DNA of 29,156 nucleotides from an uncultured Pseudoxanthomonas sp. (GCA_937975725.1 CALJUL010000106.1:1-29156); one strand, 5' to 3'. Positions 16,782 to 24,467 are shown, counted from the stretch's first letter. Notes: generated from the letters alone by a model not told the origin. Numbers and translations are program-made.

Positions 16782-17741
16782 ATGCCCATGCCCCTGCCCA
16801 CGTTCGACGACGTCCTCGCCGCCGCCGCGCGCATCGCGCAGCATGCCCACGTCACGCCGGTGCTGCATTCGCGGGCGCTGGACGAGCTGGCCGGCTGCCG
16901 CCTGCATTTCAAGGCCGAGCCGTTGCAGCGCAGCGGGGCGTTCAAGTTCCGCGGCGCCTGCAACGCGGTCTGGGCGCTGGACGGCGAAACCGCCGCGCGG
17001 GGCGTGGTGACGCATTCCTCCGGCAACCACGGCGCCGCCCTGGCGCTGGCCGCCAGGACTCGCGGCATCCCCTGTCACGTGGTCGTGCCCGAGGGCGCCA
17101 ACGCCGCCAAGCTGGCCAACATCGCCCGCCACGGCGCCACTCTGCACCCCTGCGCGCCGACCATCGCCGCCCGCGAAGCCACCGCCGACGAGGTGCAGCG
17201 CCGCACCGGCGCCACCCTGATCCATCCGTACACCGATTCCCGGGTGATCGCCGGCCAAGGCACGGCGGCGCTGGAACTGCTCAATGCCCACGGCCCGCTG
17301 GACGCGGTGGTCGCGCCGGTCGGCGGCGGCGGCCTGCTGGCGGGCACCGCCATCGCCGCGGCCGCGGTCGCGCCCGGCTGCCGCGTGCACGGCGCTGAAC
17401 CGGAGGGCGCCGCCGACACCGCTCGCTCGCTCGCCGCCGGCGAACTGCGCCTGGATTTCGTCCCCGACACCGTCTGCGACGGCCTGCGCGGCACCTTGGG
17501 CGCGCCCAACTTCGCCCTGCTGCGCCAGCATGGCGTGGACGTGTCCACGGTCGGCGACGACGCCACCCTGGCGGCGATGCGCCTGCTGTGGCAATGCCTG
17601 AAGCTGCTGGTGGAGCCCTCCTCGGCGATCGCGCTCGCGGCGGTGCTGCAACAGCGCGAGCGCTTCGCCGGCCGGCAGGTGGGCATCGTGCTGAGCGGCG
17701 GCAACGTCGACATCGACCACCTGCCCTGGGGGCCGGCATGA
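16782..17741 (+). CDS. Fold-type II PLP enzyme, threonine/serine dehydratase or serine racemase-like
   Basis: A 319-residue protein of the tryptophan synthase beta superfamily. Visible hallmarks are the PLP lysine Lys55 in SGAFKFRGA, the substrate loop SSGNHGAA (79-86), and the phosphate-binding glycine loop GGGGLLAG (181-188). The length and the absence of a C-terminal ACT regulatory domain exclude biosynthetic IlvA and fit catabolic threonine dehydratase, serine racemase or hydroxyaspartate ammonia-lyase. These cannot be separated by eye. The enzyme would deaminate (or racemise) L-serine or L-threonine in the cytoplasm. ATG 16782 is chosen; an alternative in-frame ATG lies two codons on. 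A TTAACCT sequence just upstream may be a -10 element of a nearly leaderless mRNA. Its stop overlaps the next start (ATGA), so the two genes are coupled. Confidence 0.87.
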   Translation: MPMPLPTFDDVLAAAARIAQHAHVTPVLHSRALDELAGCRLHFKAEPLQRSGAFKFRGACNAVWALDGETAARGVVTHSSGNHGAALALAARTRGIPCHVVVPEGANAAKLANIARHGATLHPCAPTIAAREATADEVQRRTGATLIHPYTDSRVIAGQGTAALELLNAHGPLDAVVAPVGGGGLLAGTAIAAAAVAPGCRVHGAEPEGAADTARSLAAGELRLDFVPDTVCDGLRGTLGAPNFALLRQHGVDVSTVGDDATLAAMRLLWQCLKLLVEPSSAIALAAVLQQRERFAGRQVGIVLSGGNVDIDHLPWGPA

Positions 17742-18349
17742 GCGCGCGCCGCGGCGCCCCGCGACGGCGCGGATGGCTGGGCTGGACCTGGCGGCTGCTG
17801 CTGCCGGTGCTGATCTGGCTGGCCGGCGTGGCCGCGTACATCGCTTGGGTCGGCGGTCGCGACGATGCCGCGCCGGCGGACGTCATCATCGTGCTGGGCG
17901 CGGCCGCCTACGACGCCAAGCCCTCGCCGGTGTTCGAGGAACGCATCCGCCACGGCATCGACCTGTACAAGCGCGGCCTGGCGCCGCGGATGATCTTCAC
18001 CGGCGGCTACGGCGGCGTGGGCGCGCGCTTCTCCGAATCGCAGGTGGCGCGCCGCTACGCGATCCGCCAGGGCGTGCCGGCGAAGGCGATCCTGATCGAA
18101 TCGCTGTCGCGCAACACGCTCGACAACCTGCGCCAGGCGCGCGTGCTGATGCAGCACCACGGCCTGAAGCGCGCGATCATCGTCAGCGACCCCCTGCACA
18201 TGGCGCGCGCGCTGCGGCTGAGTCGCGAACTGGGCATCAACGCGGTCGGCTCGCCCACGCCGACCAGCCGCTTCCGCAGCTTCGCCACGCGCTGGCGGTT
18301 CCTGGTGCAGGAAGTGTATTTCTTCCACCGCGACCGGCTGCCGCACTGA
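17738..18349 (+). CDS. YdcF/SanA-family (DUF218) membrane-anchored protein
   Basis: The 203-residue product starts at ATG 17738, overlapping the previous stop codon. Residues 1-14 are Arg-rich, residues 15-37 form one transmembrane helix (LLLPVLIWLAGVAAYIAWV), and the rest is the DUF218 domain: ADVIIVLGAAAYDAKPSPVFEERI, then IFTGGYGG, then the central ESLSRNTLDNLRQA block and IIVSDPLHMARAL. Relatives such as SanA and YdcF affect envelope barrier function or bind nucleotides, but a defined reaction is not established in general. The domain should face the periplasm by positive-inside orientation. Co-translation with a PLP enzyme does not give an obvious pathway link. Confidence 0.87.
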   Translation: MSARRGAPRRRGWLGWTWRLLLPVLIWLAGVAAYIAWVGGRDDAAPADVIIVLGAAAYDAKPSPVFEERIRHGIDLYKRGLAPRMIFTGGYGGVGARFSESQVARRYAIRQGVPAKAILIESLSRNTLDNLRQARVLMQHHGLKRAIIVSDPLHMARALRLSRELGINAVGSPTPTSRFRSFATRWRFLVQEVYFFHRDRLPH

Positions 18350-18394
18350 AGGCGTGGCGTATCATCGCCCGCTGTCCCCTACGAGGCTCCCGCC

Positions 18395-18823
18395 ATGAAG
18401 ATCGACGGCACGCGCCGGCAGGACCGCGCCACCGAACTCGTCCTCAGCTACTACGCCGCCTTCAACCGCGGCGACTGGGAAGGCATGCTGGCGCTGCTCA
18501 CCGACGACGTGGCGCACGACCTCAACCAGGGCGCGCGCGAGACCGGCCGCGAGGCGTTCGCCGCCTTCCTCGGCCGCATGAACGCCAGTTACCGCGAGCA
18601 GTTGCGCGACATCGTGGTGCTGGCCTCGCCCAACGGCGACCGCGCCGCGGCCGAGTACGTGGTGCACGGCGAATACCACCACACCGACGAAGGCCTGCCG
18701 CCGGCGAGCGGCCAGGCCTACGTCCTGCCCGGCGGCGCCTTCTTCGACATCCGCGATGACCGCATCGCCCGCGTGACCAACTACTACAACCTGCAGGACT
18801 GGATCCGCCAGGTCGGGGGCTGA
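18395..18823 (+). CDS. SnoaL-like/ketosteroid isomerase-like protein (NTF2 fold)
   Basis: A 142-residue protein starting at ATG 18395, with GAGG 8 bases upstream. The order of elements is that of the NTF2-like fold: N-terminal helix RATELVLSYYAAFNRGDWEGMLALLTDDVAHDLN, then GREAFAAFLGRMNASYRE, then beta strands (DIVVLASPNGDRAAAEYVVHGEYHH) and the closing GGAFFDIRDDRIARVTNYYNLQDW. Relatives include isomerases, cyclases and many proteins of unknown substrate. No cofactor motif is present and the substrate cannot be predicted. It lies 45 bp after the YdcF-like gene and may have its own promoter (a TATCAT at about 18359). Confidence 0.83.
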   Translation: MKIDGTRRQDRATELVLSYYAAFNRGDWEGMLALLTDDVAHDLNQGARETGREAFAAFLGRMNASYREQLRDIVVLASPNGDRAAAEYVVHGEYHHTDEGLPPASGQAYVLPGGAFFDIRDDRIARVTNYYNLQDWIRQVGG

Positions 18824-18874
18824 CCTTCTGCCGGCGTGCCGCCATGCGCGGATGGTGAAAGAGCAAGGCTGAAA

Positions 18875-18898
18875 CGCGGATTGGCGCGGATGAAGCGA
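18875..18898 (+). repeat. GCGGATTGGCGCGGATGAAG-type repeat, left copy
   Basis: CGCGGATTGG followed by CGCGGATGAAGCGA. It is the inverted partner of the sequence at 19154-19191; a third relative lies near 8796-8816. Confidence 0.6.
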
Positions 18899-18998
18899 GG
18901 GGTTATCCGCTGCTCTTGCCTTGGTCCTTGCCGGAGTGTTTTTTCTTGGTCTGCCTTGTCCGCGTTCAACCTTGGCAAGCAGGTTTCTCAGGTTTTCC

Positions 18999-19022
18999 GG
19001 TCGCGGCTGAAGCCGCTCCTAC
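18999..19022 (-). repeat. GTAGGAGCG-family palindromic repeat, copy 5
   Basis: On the minus strand GTAGGAGCGGCT then TCAGCCGCGACC. The core changed from GAC/GTC to GGC/GCC on both arms, a compensated change that preserves pairing. Confidence 0.75.
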
Positions 19023-19153
19023 AGAGGGGCGGATGTGGGTGTGTACCACCGTGCTGTCGCCGGCGGGCAACAGAGTGGAGATGCTGCTCAATCCTCGACG
19101 GCATTCGCCGTTTTCGCTTTGATCCGTGCCGGAATGCTCTACTACGACCCGCC

Positions 19154-19191
19154 TCATCCGCGCCGATCCGCGTCATCCGCGGCCAATCCGC
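19154..19191 (-). repeat. GCGGATTGG-type repeat, right copy (inverted)
   Basis: On the minus strand AGCGGATTGG, CCGCGGATGACG, then CGGATCGGCGCGGATGA. It is longer than the left copy because of an extra CGGAT unit. Confidence 0.6.
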
Positions 19192-19248
19192 TTCTCCAGT
19201 GCTCCCACTGCGGCTGACTTCCGACAGGATCCCGCAGAAGGCCAGCCG

Positions 19249-20148
19249 TCACTCCTTGCGCCGGATCGGGATGGCCGACACGGGTACGGCTGCGATGTCT
19301 TCGCCTTGGCCGCGAATGGGTGCGCCGGGCGGCGGCGCCCAGGCGTGGGCGTAGATCACTTCCCAGGTGCTGGGCAGAGTGCCGTCGGGCCGGCGCAGCG
19401 GTTCGTAAGCGGCGGCGGCGGCGGCGAAGCGGGTGCGGCCGGTGAGAGTGTGGCGGCGGCGCTGCAAGGCGTTGGTGGCGCCCATCGCGCGCAGTTCGCG
19501 CATCAGCGCCGGCAAGTCCGGATAGGTCAGGGTGAAGCGGTCGCGGTCGAGTACCGGGTCGCGGAAGCCCGCCGCCATCAGCGCGTCGCCGAACTGCGCG
19601 ATCGGCGGGAACGGACTGACGTGCGGCAGATCGTCGGCGCGCGCGAAGGCTTCGCGCAGCTCGTGCAGGGTTTCCGGGCCGAAGGTGGAGCACAACAGCA
19701 GGCCGCCCGGCTTCAGCGCGCGGCGGAACTCGTTGAAGGCCGCCGGCAGGTCGTCGACCCATTGCAGGCTGAGGTTGCAGAACAGCACGTCGACGCTGGC
19801 CTCGGCCAGCGGCAGCGCGCGCAGGTCGGCGCACACGCGCGCGAACGGCCGCCACCAGCCCGTCTGCTTCCTGGCTTCGCGCAGCATCGGCAGGGCCAAG
19901 TCCAGCGCCAGCACCTGCGCCTTCGGCCAGCGCTTGCGCATGGCGGCGGCGGCGTGCGCCGGCCCGCAGCCCGCGTCGAGCACCACCTGCGGATCGCGCC
20001 GCGCTTCTTCGCCCTGCCGCAGCCCCCAGTAGTCCAGCGATTCCAGCAGGCGCTGCTCCACCTCGTGCTGCAATGCGGCCGCCGCGTCGTAGCCGGCGGC
20101 CGAGCGCGAGAACGCGCGGCGGATGTGGCGATGGTCGAACACGGTCAT
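19249..20148 (-). CDS. bioC: Malonyl-ACP O-methyltransferase BioC
   Basis: BioC methylates the free carboxyl of malonyl-ACP with S-adenosylmethionine, disguising it so fatty acid synthesis can extend it to pimeloyl-ACP methyl ester. ATG 20148 is chosen (MTVFDHRHIRRAFSRSAAGYD, the family N-terminus); the frame runs open 13 codons further. A GGGGGG-rich purine tract lies directly upstream. SAM motif I is VLDAGCGPA (residues 56-64), followed by LALDLALPML. Later blocks are LFCNLSLQWVDDLPAAFNEFRRALKPGGLLL and STFGPETLHELREAF, both typical of BioC. Its 299 residues exceed E. coli BioC (251) because of C-terminal extension, as I recall for xanthomonad members. bioH lies upstream on the same strand, which fits since BioH removes the methyl group at the end. 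Confidence 0.93.
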   Translation of the reverse strand: MTVFDHRHIRRAFSRSAAGYDAAAALQHEVEQRLLESLDYWGLRQGEEARRDPQVVLDAGCGPAHAAAAMRKRWPKAQVLALDLALPMLREARKQTGWWRPFARVCADLRALPLAEASVDVLFCNLSLQWVDDLPAAFNEFRRALKPGGLLLCSTFGPETLHELREAFARADDLPHVSPFPPIAQFGDALMAAGFRDPVLDRDRFTLTYPDLPALMRELRAMGATNALQRRRHTLTGRTRFAAAAAAYEPLRRPDGTLPSTWEVIYAHAWAPPPGAPIRGQGEDIAAVPVSAIPIRRKE

Positions 20149-20161
20149 GCCCCCCCTTTCT

Positions 20162-20185
20162 GCAGGAGCGACGTCGACCGCGACC
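20162..20185 (+). repeat. GTAGGAGCG-family palindromic repeat, copy 6
   Basis: GCAGGAGCGACG followed by TCGACCGCGACC, a degenerate copy directly upstream of bioC. Together with the copy at 20299-20321 in opposite orientation it brackets the bioH-bioC gap. Confidence 0.6.
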
Positions 20186-20298
20186 ACGGGAGTTCAACGC
20201 CGTGAACCACGCCGACACCATCGCGACGAACCGGCACGAAGCCCTGCCGTCCCGGATTCATGGCATGCGGAGATAGAAGGGAGTTCGGCGGCATGGCG

Positions 20299-20321
20299 AT
20301 CGCGACTGGCGTCGCTCCTAC
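20299..20321 (-). repeat. GTAGGAGCG-family palindromic repeat, copy 7, containing the bioH stop codon
   Basis: On the minus strand GTAGGAGCGACG then CCAGTCGCGAT. The TAG inside GTAGGAGCG is the stop codon of bioH, so the repeat fixes the end of the protein. Confidence 0.75.
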
Positions 20322-21091
20322 AGTGGGGACGTGGCGGGCAGCGATTGCATGAAGCCGTCCACTTCGGCGGCCACGATGTCGGCATGGCCGAGGAACGGCG
20401 CGTGGCCGCCGCCGGCAATCTCGACGAAGCGCCCGCCGGCCAGCGCGGCGGCATCGCGCATGCCCGCCGGCGGCACCAACCGGTCGCGGCGGCCGGCCAG
20501 CCACAGGCTGGGAACGGACAGCGACGGCAGCGCCGGACGCAGGTCGCTGTGCTCCAGCAACTGCAGGCCTTCCTGGAGTACGCGCGGCGCCGGTTCGCCG
20601 CGTGCGTACAGTGCGTCCTTCAGCGTGCGCAGTTCGCTGCGCGCGTGTTCCGAGCCGATGGTGTCCAGGGCCAGGAACCGCTCCAGCGTGCCGCCGTAAT
20701 CGTTGCGCAGGTCGTCGCCGAACTGGGCGAACACCGCCGGCTCCACCGCGTGCGCCCAGTCGCCGCCGCGCACGAAGCGCGGCGTGGCGGCTACCATCGC
20801 CAAGCCCCGCACGCGCGGCGACAGCGCCGCCGCCTGCAAGGCGAACAGCCCCCCCAGCGACCAGGCCAGCCACGGTGCGGGCGGCGTGCGCGCGAGGATC
20901 TCGGCGGCGGTGTCCTCCAGCGCCAGCCGTGTGTCTGTGGCGCGGCTGTGACCGTGCCCGGGCAGATCGACCAGGTGCAGCGTGTAGCGGTCGGCCAGCC
21001 GCTGCGCCAGCGGCGCGAACACGCCGCCATGCAGGGCCCAGCCGTGCAGCAGTACCAGCGGCGGACCGCTGCCGAGTGTTTCGATATGCAT
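20318..21091 (-). CDS. bioH: Pimeloyl-ACP methyl ester carboxylesterase BioH
   Basis: BioH hydrolyses pimeloyl-ACP methyl ester, releasing pimeloyl-ACP for BioF. The ATG at 21091 gives MHIETLGSGPPLVLLHGW, the family N-terminus with its oxyanion HGW, and a 257-residue alpha/beta hydrolase (E. coli BioH has 256). The catalytic triad is visible as Ser78 in AWSLGGL, Asp203 in GRRDRLVP, and His230 in GGGHAPFLGH. A longer open frame upstream adds an Arg-rich non-conserved segment and is rejected. GACAAT ten or so bases before the ATG may be a -10 element, which would make bioH-bioC a separate transcript from bioB-bioF. The 485-bp gap upstream also suggests this. The stop codon lies in a palindromic repeat. 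Confidence 0.93.
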   Translation of the reverse strand: MHIETLGSGPPLVLLHGWALHGGVFAPLAQRLADRYTLHLVDLPGHGHSRATDTRLALEDTAAEILARTPPAPWLAWSLGGLFALQAAALSPRVRGLAMVAATPRFVRGGDWAHAVEPAVFAQFGDDLRNDYGGTLERFLALDTIGSEHARSELRTLKDALYARGEPAPRVLQEGLQLLEHSDLRPALPSLSVPSLWLAGRRDRLVPPAGMRDAAALAGGRFVEIAGGGHAPFLGHADIVAAEVDGFMQSLPATSPL

Positions 21092-21576
21092 GGCGCGTAT
21101 TGTCACCGATCGGCAGGGTCGATGGGCCTTGCGCGGCGGAACCCGATGCGGCGGCGCGCGATGAGCGATGGATCGGGCTTCCGCCTTGCATGGACCTTGC
21201 ATCACTCGCTCGGCGCCGATCCGGCGTCGCGGCGAATGCCGAACGCACTCCCGTCATGGACGGCAGACTGACTTGAGCAGGCACCGGGCAAGGTCTGTAG
21301 TGGTGCATTCCATTGACCGGAGCGCGATGGCTGCCCGGGCCTAGGCTTTCCTATCCATAGGCCGGAATATTTTTCCATGCGTACCGCGTCGCTCCCGAAC
21401 ACAACGAGGGCTCACCAACGAGCGCAACGGTGCACCCGGCTTCATGCGTTTTCTTCATTCCCGCCATCCCGGCGGATGCCCGGGCCCGGCGCCTCTTTCC
21501 CGCCATATCCAGGACTCGCGCTCTGTTGCAGGCAAGGGCTGCGCGCACGACACCGGCGCGCAAGCATCATCGCCCG
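21092..21576. other. Intergenic region inside the biotin cluster, no gene seen
   Basis: The 485 bp separate DUF7079 from bioH on the same strand, and the frames crossing it have no family match. An imperfect hairpin, CCGGGCCTA (21335-21343) with TAGGCCGG (21358-21365), is followed on the plus strand by AATATTTTT, resembling a terminator that faces away from the biotin genes. A GACAAT near 21105 on the minus strand may be the bioH promoter -10. Confidence 0.5.
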
Positions 21577-21972
21577 TCAATCCGGCAACGTCGTCGTGCC
21601 GGAAGCCTCGCGGGCCGCGCGAACGAGCGGCGCCAGCAGGCGCCACTGGCGTTGCGCTTCGCCGCGCAGGAAGCGGTCAGCCAGGCGTCGCCACTTCGGC
21701 CGGGCGCGATGGCGCTGGATCGTCGCGGCCAGCCAATCCGGATCGAAGGCGGTCCACACGCCGGCCACGGCCAGCAGGTTGGCGCACAGCACCGGGTGCA
21801 CTTCGCGCAGCAGGATGTGTTCGATCTCGTCCAGCGACAGTGGCAACGCGGCCAGCCGGCGCGCCACCGACGGCCGCAGCGCGTCGACATCGGTATCCAG
21901 GTAGAGGTCGGACAGCGCTTCCCAGGCGGCCCGGCGCACGGCCAGGTCGTCCGCGTCCGCCGGTCCGTTCAC
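21577..21972 (-). CDS. DUF7079-family protein, coupled to bioF
   Basis: A 131-residue soluble helical protein of unknown function. The best start is GTG 21972, which overlaps the bioF stop by four bases (GTGA); the frame is open far upstream, but only as an antisense-type shadow of bioF. Family blocks I recognise are AWEALSDLYLDTD, LAALPLSLDEIEHILLREVHPVLCANLLAVAG and WTAFDPDWLAATI. There is no signal peptide, metal motif or nucleotide-binding loop. The tight coupling to bioF suggests a role tied to biotin synthesis or simply co-expression; I know of no demonstrated function. Confidence 0.78.
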   Translation of the reverse strand: MNGPADADDLAVRRAAWEALSDLYLDTDVDALRPSVARRLAALPLSLDEIEHILLREVHPVLCANLLAVAGVWTAFDPDWLAATIQRHRARPKWRRLADRFLRGEAQRQWRLLAPLVRAAREASGTTTLPD

Positions 21973-23168
21973 GCCACCGCGCCGTGCACGCGCTGTGCTG
22001 CGTCCCACGAGCGCGCGAGCGTCGCCACCAATCCATCCACGTCCTGCGACGTGTGCAATGCCGACAGCGTCACCCGCAGGCGCGCCTTGCCGTCGGGCAC
22101 GGTCGGCGGGCGGATCGCCGGCACCAGGTAGCCGGCGCTGTCCAGCGCAGCCGACAGCGCCAGCGCGTTGGCGTCGCTGCCGCACAGCACCGGCTGGATC
22201 GGCGATTCGCTGGCCATCAGTTGCAGGCCGGCACGTTGCGCGCCGCTGCGGAAACGCTCCACCAGCGCGTGCAGCTTGTCGCGCCGCCACTGATCGCGGC
22301 GCGCGTGCTTCACCGCCACCCGCGTGGCGGCGGCCAGCGCCGGCGGCAGGGCGGTGGTGTAGATGTAGGGGCGCGCGGTTTCGGACAGGTGCTGGATCAG
22401 GGTTTCCTCGCCCACGACGACCGCGCCATAGCCGCCCAGCGCCTTGCCCAGGGTGACCAGTTGCAGCGGCACGTCGGCCACGCCCATGCGCGCCTCGGCC
22501 ACGCTGCCGCGACCCTCCGGACCGCGCACGCCCACGCCGTGCGCGTCGTCCACGTACAGCAGCGCCTGCTGCATGCGCGCCACCAGGCTCAGCGCGCGCA
22601 GCGGCGCGGTGTCGCCGTCCATGCTGAAAACACCGTCGGTGGCCAGCATGGCCGCGCCGTCGGCCTGCAGCTTGAGCTGGCGCAACGCACCTTCCGGGTC
22701 CAGATGCGGGTAGCGGCGCAGGCGCGCGCCGGCCAGGCGCGTGGCATCGAGCAGGCTGGCGTGGTTGAGGCGGTCCTGCACGCAGACGTCGCCGTCCTCC
22801 AGCAAGGCCTGCTGGACCGCGAGGTTGGCCAGGAACCCGCTGCCGAACAACAGCCCGCGTGGATAGCCCAGCCATTCGGCCACTTCGCGCTCCAGCGCTT
22901 CGTGCGCGGCATGGTGGCCGGTGACGAGATGCGAAGCGCCGGCGCCGGCGCCCTCGCGCGCGGCGGCGTCCTGCAAGGCGCTGGTCACTTCGAACTGCTG
23001 CGCCAGGCCCAGGTAGTCGTTGCTGCTGAATTCGGTCAGCCAGCGACCGTCGACCTCGACCCGCACGCCGTCGCGGCGGGCGACGGTGCGGCGGCGGCGC
23101 TGCCGGCCCAGCGCGATGCGCTGCTGGCGCTGGGCGAGGATGCGGTCGTGCAGGTCGGGACGGGACAT
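21969..23168 (-). CDS. bioF: 8-amino-7-oxononanoate synthase BioF
   Basis: BioF condenses pimeloyl-ACP (or -CoA) with L-alanine, with loss of CO2, to give 8-amino-7-oxononanoate; it is a cytoplasmic PLP enzyme of the alpha-oxoamine synthase family. The 399-residue sequence shows SSNDYLGL (48-55), NHAS with His136 stacking on PLP, the DDAHG motif (207-211) and the PLP lysine Lys242 in LVTLGKALGGYG. The C-terminal part (IRPPTVPDGKARLRVTLSALHT) binds the substrate carboxylate in relatives. Length is slightly above the E. coli enzyme (384), with a short Arg-rich stretch at residues 22-32. bioB ends 119 bp upstream and DUF7079 overlaps its end, so bioB-bioF-DUF7079 is probably one transcript. Confidence 0.96.
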   Translation of the reverse strand: MSRPDLHDRILAQRQQRIALGRQRRRRTVARRDGVRVEVDGRWLTEFSSNDYLGLAQQFEVTSALQDAAAREGAGAGASHLVTGHHAAHEALEREVAEWLGYPRGLLFGSGFLANLAVQQALLEDGDVCVQDRLNHASLLDATRLAGARLRRYPHLDPEGALRQLKLQADGAAMLATDGVFSMDGDTAPLRALSLVARMQQALLYVDDAHGVGVRGPEGRGSVAEARMGVADVPLQLVTLGKALGGYGAVVVGEETLIQHLSETARPYIYTTALPPALAAATRVAVKHARRDQWRRDKLHALVERFRSGAQRAGLQLMASESPIQPVLCGSDANALALSAALDSAGYLVPAIRPPTVPDGKARLRVTLSALHTSQDVDGLVATLARSWDAAQRVHGAVA

Positions 23169-23287
23169 GGCGGCAGGTCCGGCGGGAACGGGTGGCTTCG
23201 GGCATCACCGGGGCGCGGCGATGCCGGCGCGCCGGATCGCGTTGCCGCGCCGGCGTGCCGACTCCGATCCTGTCCCCCTGTCTCCGA

Positions 23288-24361
23288 CTACGCAGCCCGG
23301 CCGCAGCACGGCGCAGGCTGGGTGATGTCAGCATGCACCGTACCGCCGCCGGGGGCGTCGGTTCTGTGATGCCCGTGGACGTTTTCCACCTGCACCTCCA
23401 TCGGCCGCAGGCCGAGGCGCGCGAACAGCGCCTGGTCGCGCGCGGTGTCCGGGTTGCCGGTGGTCAGCAGCTTTTCGCCGTAGAAGATGGAATTGGCGCC
23501 GGCCAGGAAGCACAGCGCCTGCAGTTCGTCGCTCATGCCTTCGCGGCCGGCCGACAGCCGCACCATGGACTGCGGCATCGCGATGCGGGCGACCGCGATC
23601 GTGCGGACGAACTCGAACGGGTCCAGCTCGGCGGTGCCGTGCAGCGGCGTACCAGCCACCTGCACCAGCCGGTTGATCGGCACCGAGTCCGGGTGCGCCG
23701 GCAGGTTGGCCAGCACCTGCAACAGGCCGGCGCGCTGCCCGCGCGATTCGCCCATACCGACGATGCCGCCGCAGCAGGTCTTCATGCCGGCCTCGCGCAC
23801 GTGCTCCAGCGTATCCAGGCGGTCCTGGTACTGGCGGGTGTGGACGATGTCGCCGTAGAAGTCCGGCGCGGTGTCCAGGTTGTGGTTGTAGTAGTCCAGG
23901 CCGGCAGCCTTCAGCGCCTGCGCCTGTTCGCCGCTGAGCATGCCCAGAGTTGCGCAGGTCTCCAGCCCCAGCGCCTTCACCCCGCGGATCATCTCGGCGA
24001 CCTTGGGGATGTCGCGGTCCTTGGGCGAGCGCCAGGCCGCGCCCATGCAGAAGCGCGAGGCGCCGGCGGCCTTGGCCTGCGCCGCCTTCGCCAGCACCTG
24101 TTCGGCGTCCATCAGCTTCTGCGCGTCCACGCCGGTGTCGTAGCGCTGCGCCTGCGGGCAGTAGGCGCAGTCCTCCGGGCAGCCGCCGGTCTTCACCGAC
24201 AGCAGCGTGGAGACCTGCACCTCGGCGGGGTCGAAATGCGCGCGGTGCACGGCCGAGGCCCGGTGCAGCAGCTCGGGGAACGGCAGGTCGAACAAGGCCA
24301 GCAGTTCTTCGCGCTGCCAGTCGTGGCGCAGCACCGGCGCATTGGAAATGTGAGCGGACAT
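23288..24361 (-). CDS. bioB: Biotin synthase BioB
   Basis: BioB is the radical SAM enzyme that inserts sulfur into dethiobiotin, the last step of biotin synthesis. The ATG at 24361 (MSAHISNAPVLRHDW) gives 357 residues, near the E. coli length of 346; a longer frame to 24469 runs through the promoter and is rejected. The radical SAM cluster motif is GGCPEDCAYCPQ with Cys61, Cys65 and Cys68. Further conserved blocks are YYNHNLDT, CCGGIVGMGES and IPINRL-like VPINRLVQVAGTPL, and the GANSIFYGEKLLTT region that contributes the [2Fe-2S] site arginine area. The C-terminal His/Cys-rich tail (HGHHRTDAPGG and PCCGRAA) is lineage specific. A GAGG lies 5-8 bases before the start and a BirA-like operator lies about 50-85 bp upstream. 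Confidence 0.97.
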   Translation of the reverse strand: MSAHISNAPVLRHDWQREELLALFDLPFPELLHRASAVHRAHFDPAEVQVSTLLSVKTGGCPEDCAYCPQAQRYDTGVDAQKLMDAEQVLAKAAQAKAAGASRFCMGAAWRSPKDRDIPKVAEMIRGVKALGLETCATLGMLSGEQAQALKAAGLDYYNHNLDTAPDFYGDIVHTRQYQDRLDTLEHVREAGMKTCCGGIVGMGESRGQRAGLLQVLANLPAHPDSVPINRLVQVAGTPLHGTAELDPFEFVRTIAVARIAMPQSMVRLSAGREGMSDELQALCFLAGANSIFYGEKLLTTGNPDTARDQALFARLGLRPMEVQVENVHGHHRTDAPGGGTVHADITQPAPCCGRAA

Positions 24362-24467
24362 CGCGGCCTCGCGGGAATACAGTCGCGGAAGTCTGGAAAC
24401 GCGGGCAAGGACTGTCAACCGGATGACGCCTGGTGGAGTTGACAATTGGCCGCGCCGGATCGGTCGC
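24293..24467. repeat. 175-bp direct repeat, left copy (bioB start, operator, comF start)
   Basis: Matches 25836-26010 without gaps; I count three substitutions (172/175). It contains the first 23 codons of bioB, the bioB leader and operator, and the first 15 codons of comF (ATG 24423), after which the sequence changes abruptly to foreign DNA at 24468. Confidence 0.95.
24413..24444 (-). promoter_or_regulatory. BirA-like biotin operator with overlapping -35 box upstream of bioB
   Basis: TGTCAAC (24413-24419) and GTTGACA (24438-24444) form a perfect inverted repeat separated by 18 bases. The E. coli biotin operator, as I remember it, has TGTAAAC and GTTTACA arms with about the same spacing. On the minus strand the promoter-proximal arm reads TTGACA, a perfect -35 box facing bioB, so repressor binding would block RNA polymerase. 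No strong -10 was found (CAGACT at 17 bases). Confidence 0.5.

Larger units (their letters stand above)
18824..19248. other. Intergenic region rich in inverted repeats between converging genes
   Basis: The SnoaL-like gene (plus) and bioC (minus) converge here and nothing between them looks coding. It contains one GTAGGAGCG-family palindrome (18999-19022) flanked by an inverted pair of GCGGATTGG-type repeats (18875-18898 and 19154-19191). The arrangement suggests a bidirectional transcript end or a small non-autonomous repeat unit. Confidence 0.65.

Noticed and set aside
21335..21374. Hairpin plus T-rich run as a terminator in the biotin cluster
   Set aside because: It faces the plus strand, where there is no upstream gene, and the stem is imperfect; kept only as a note in the region description.
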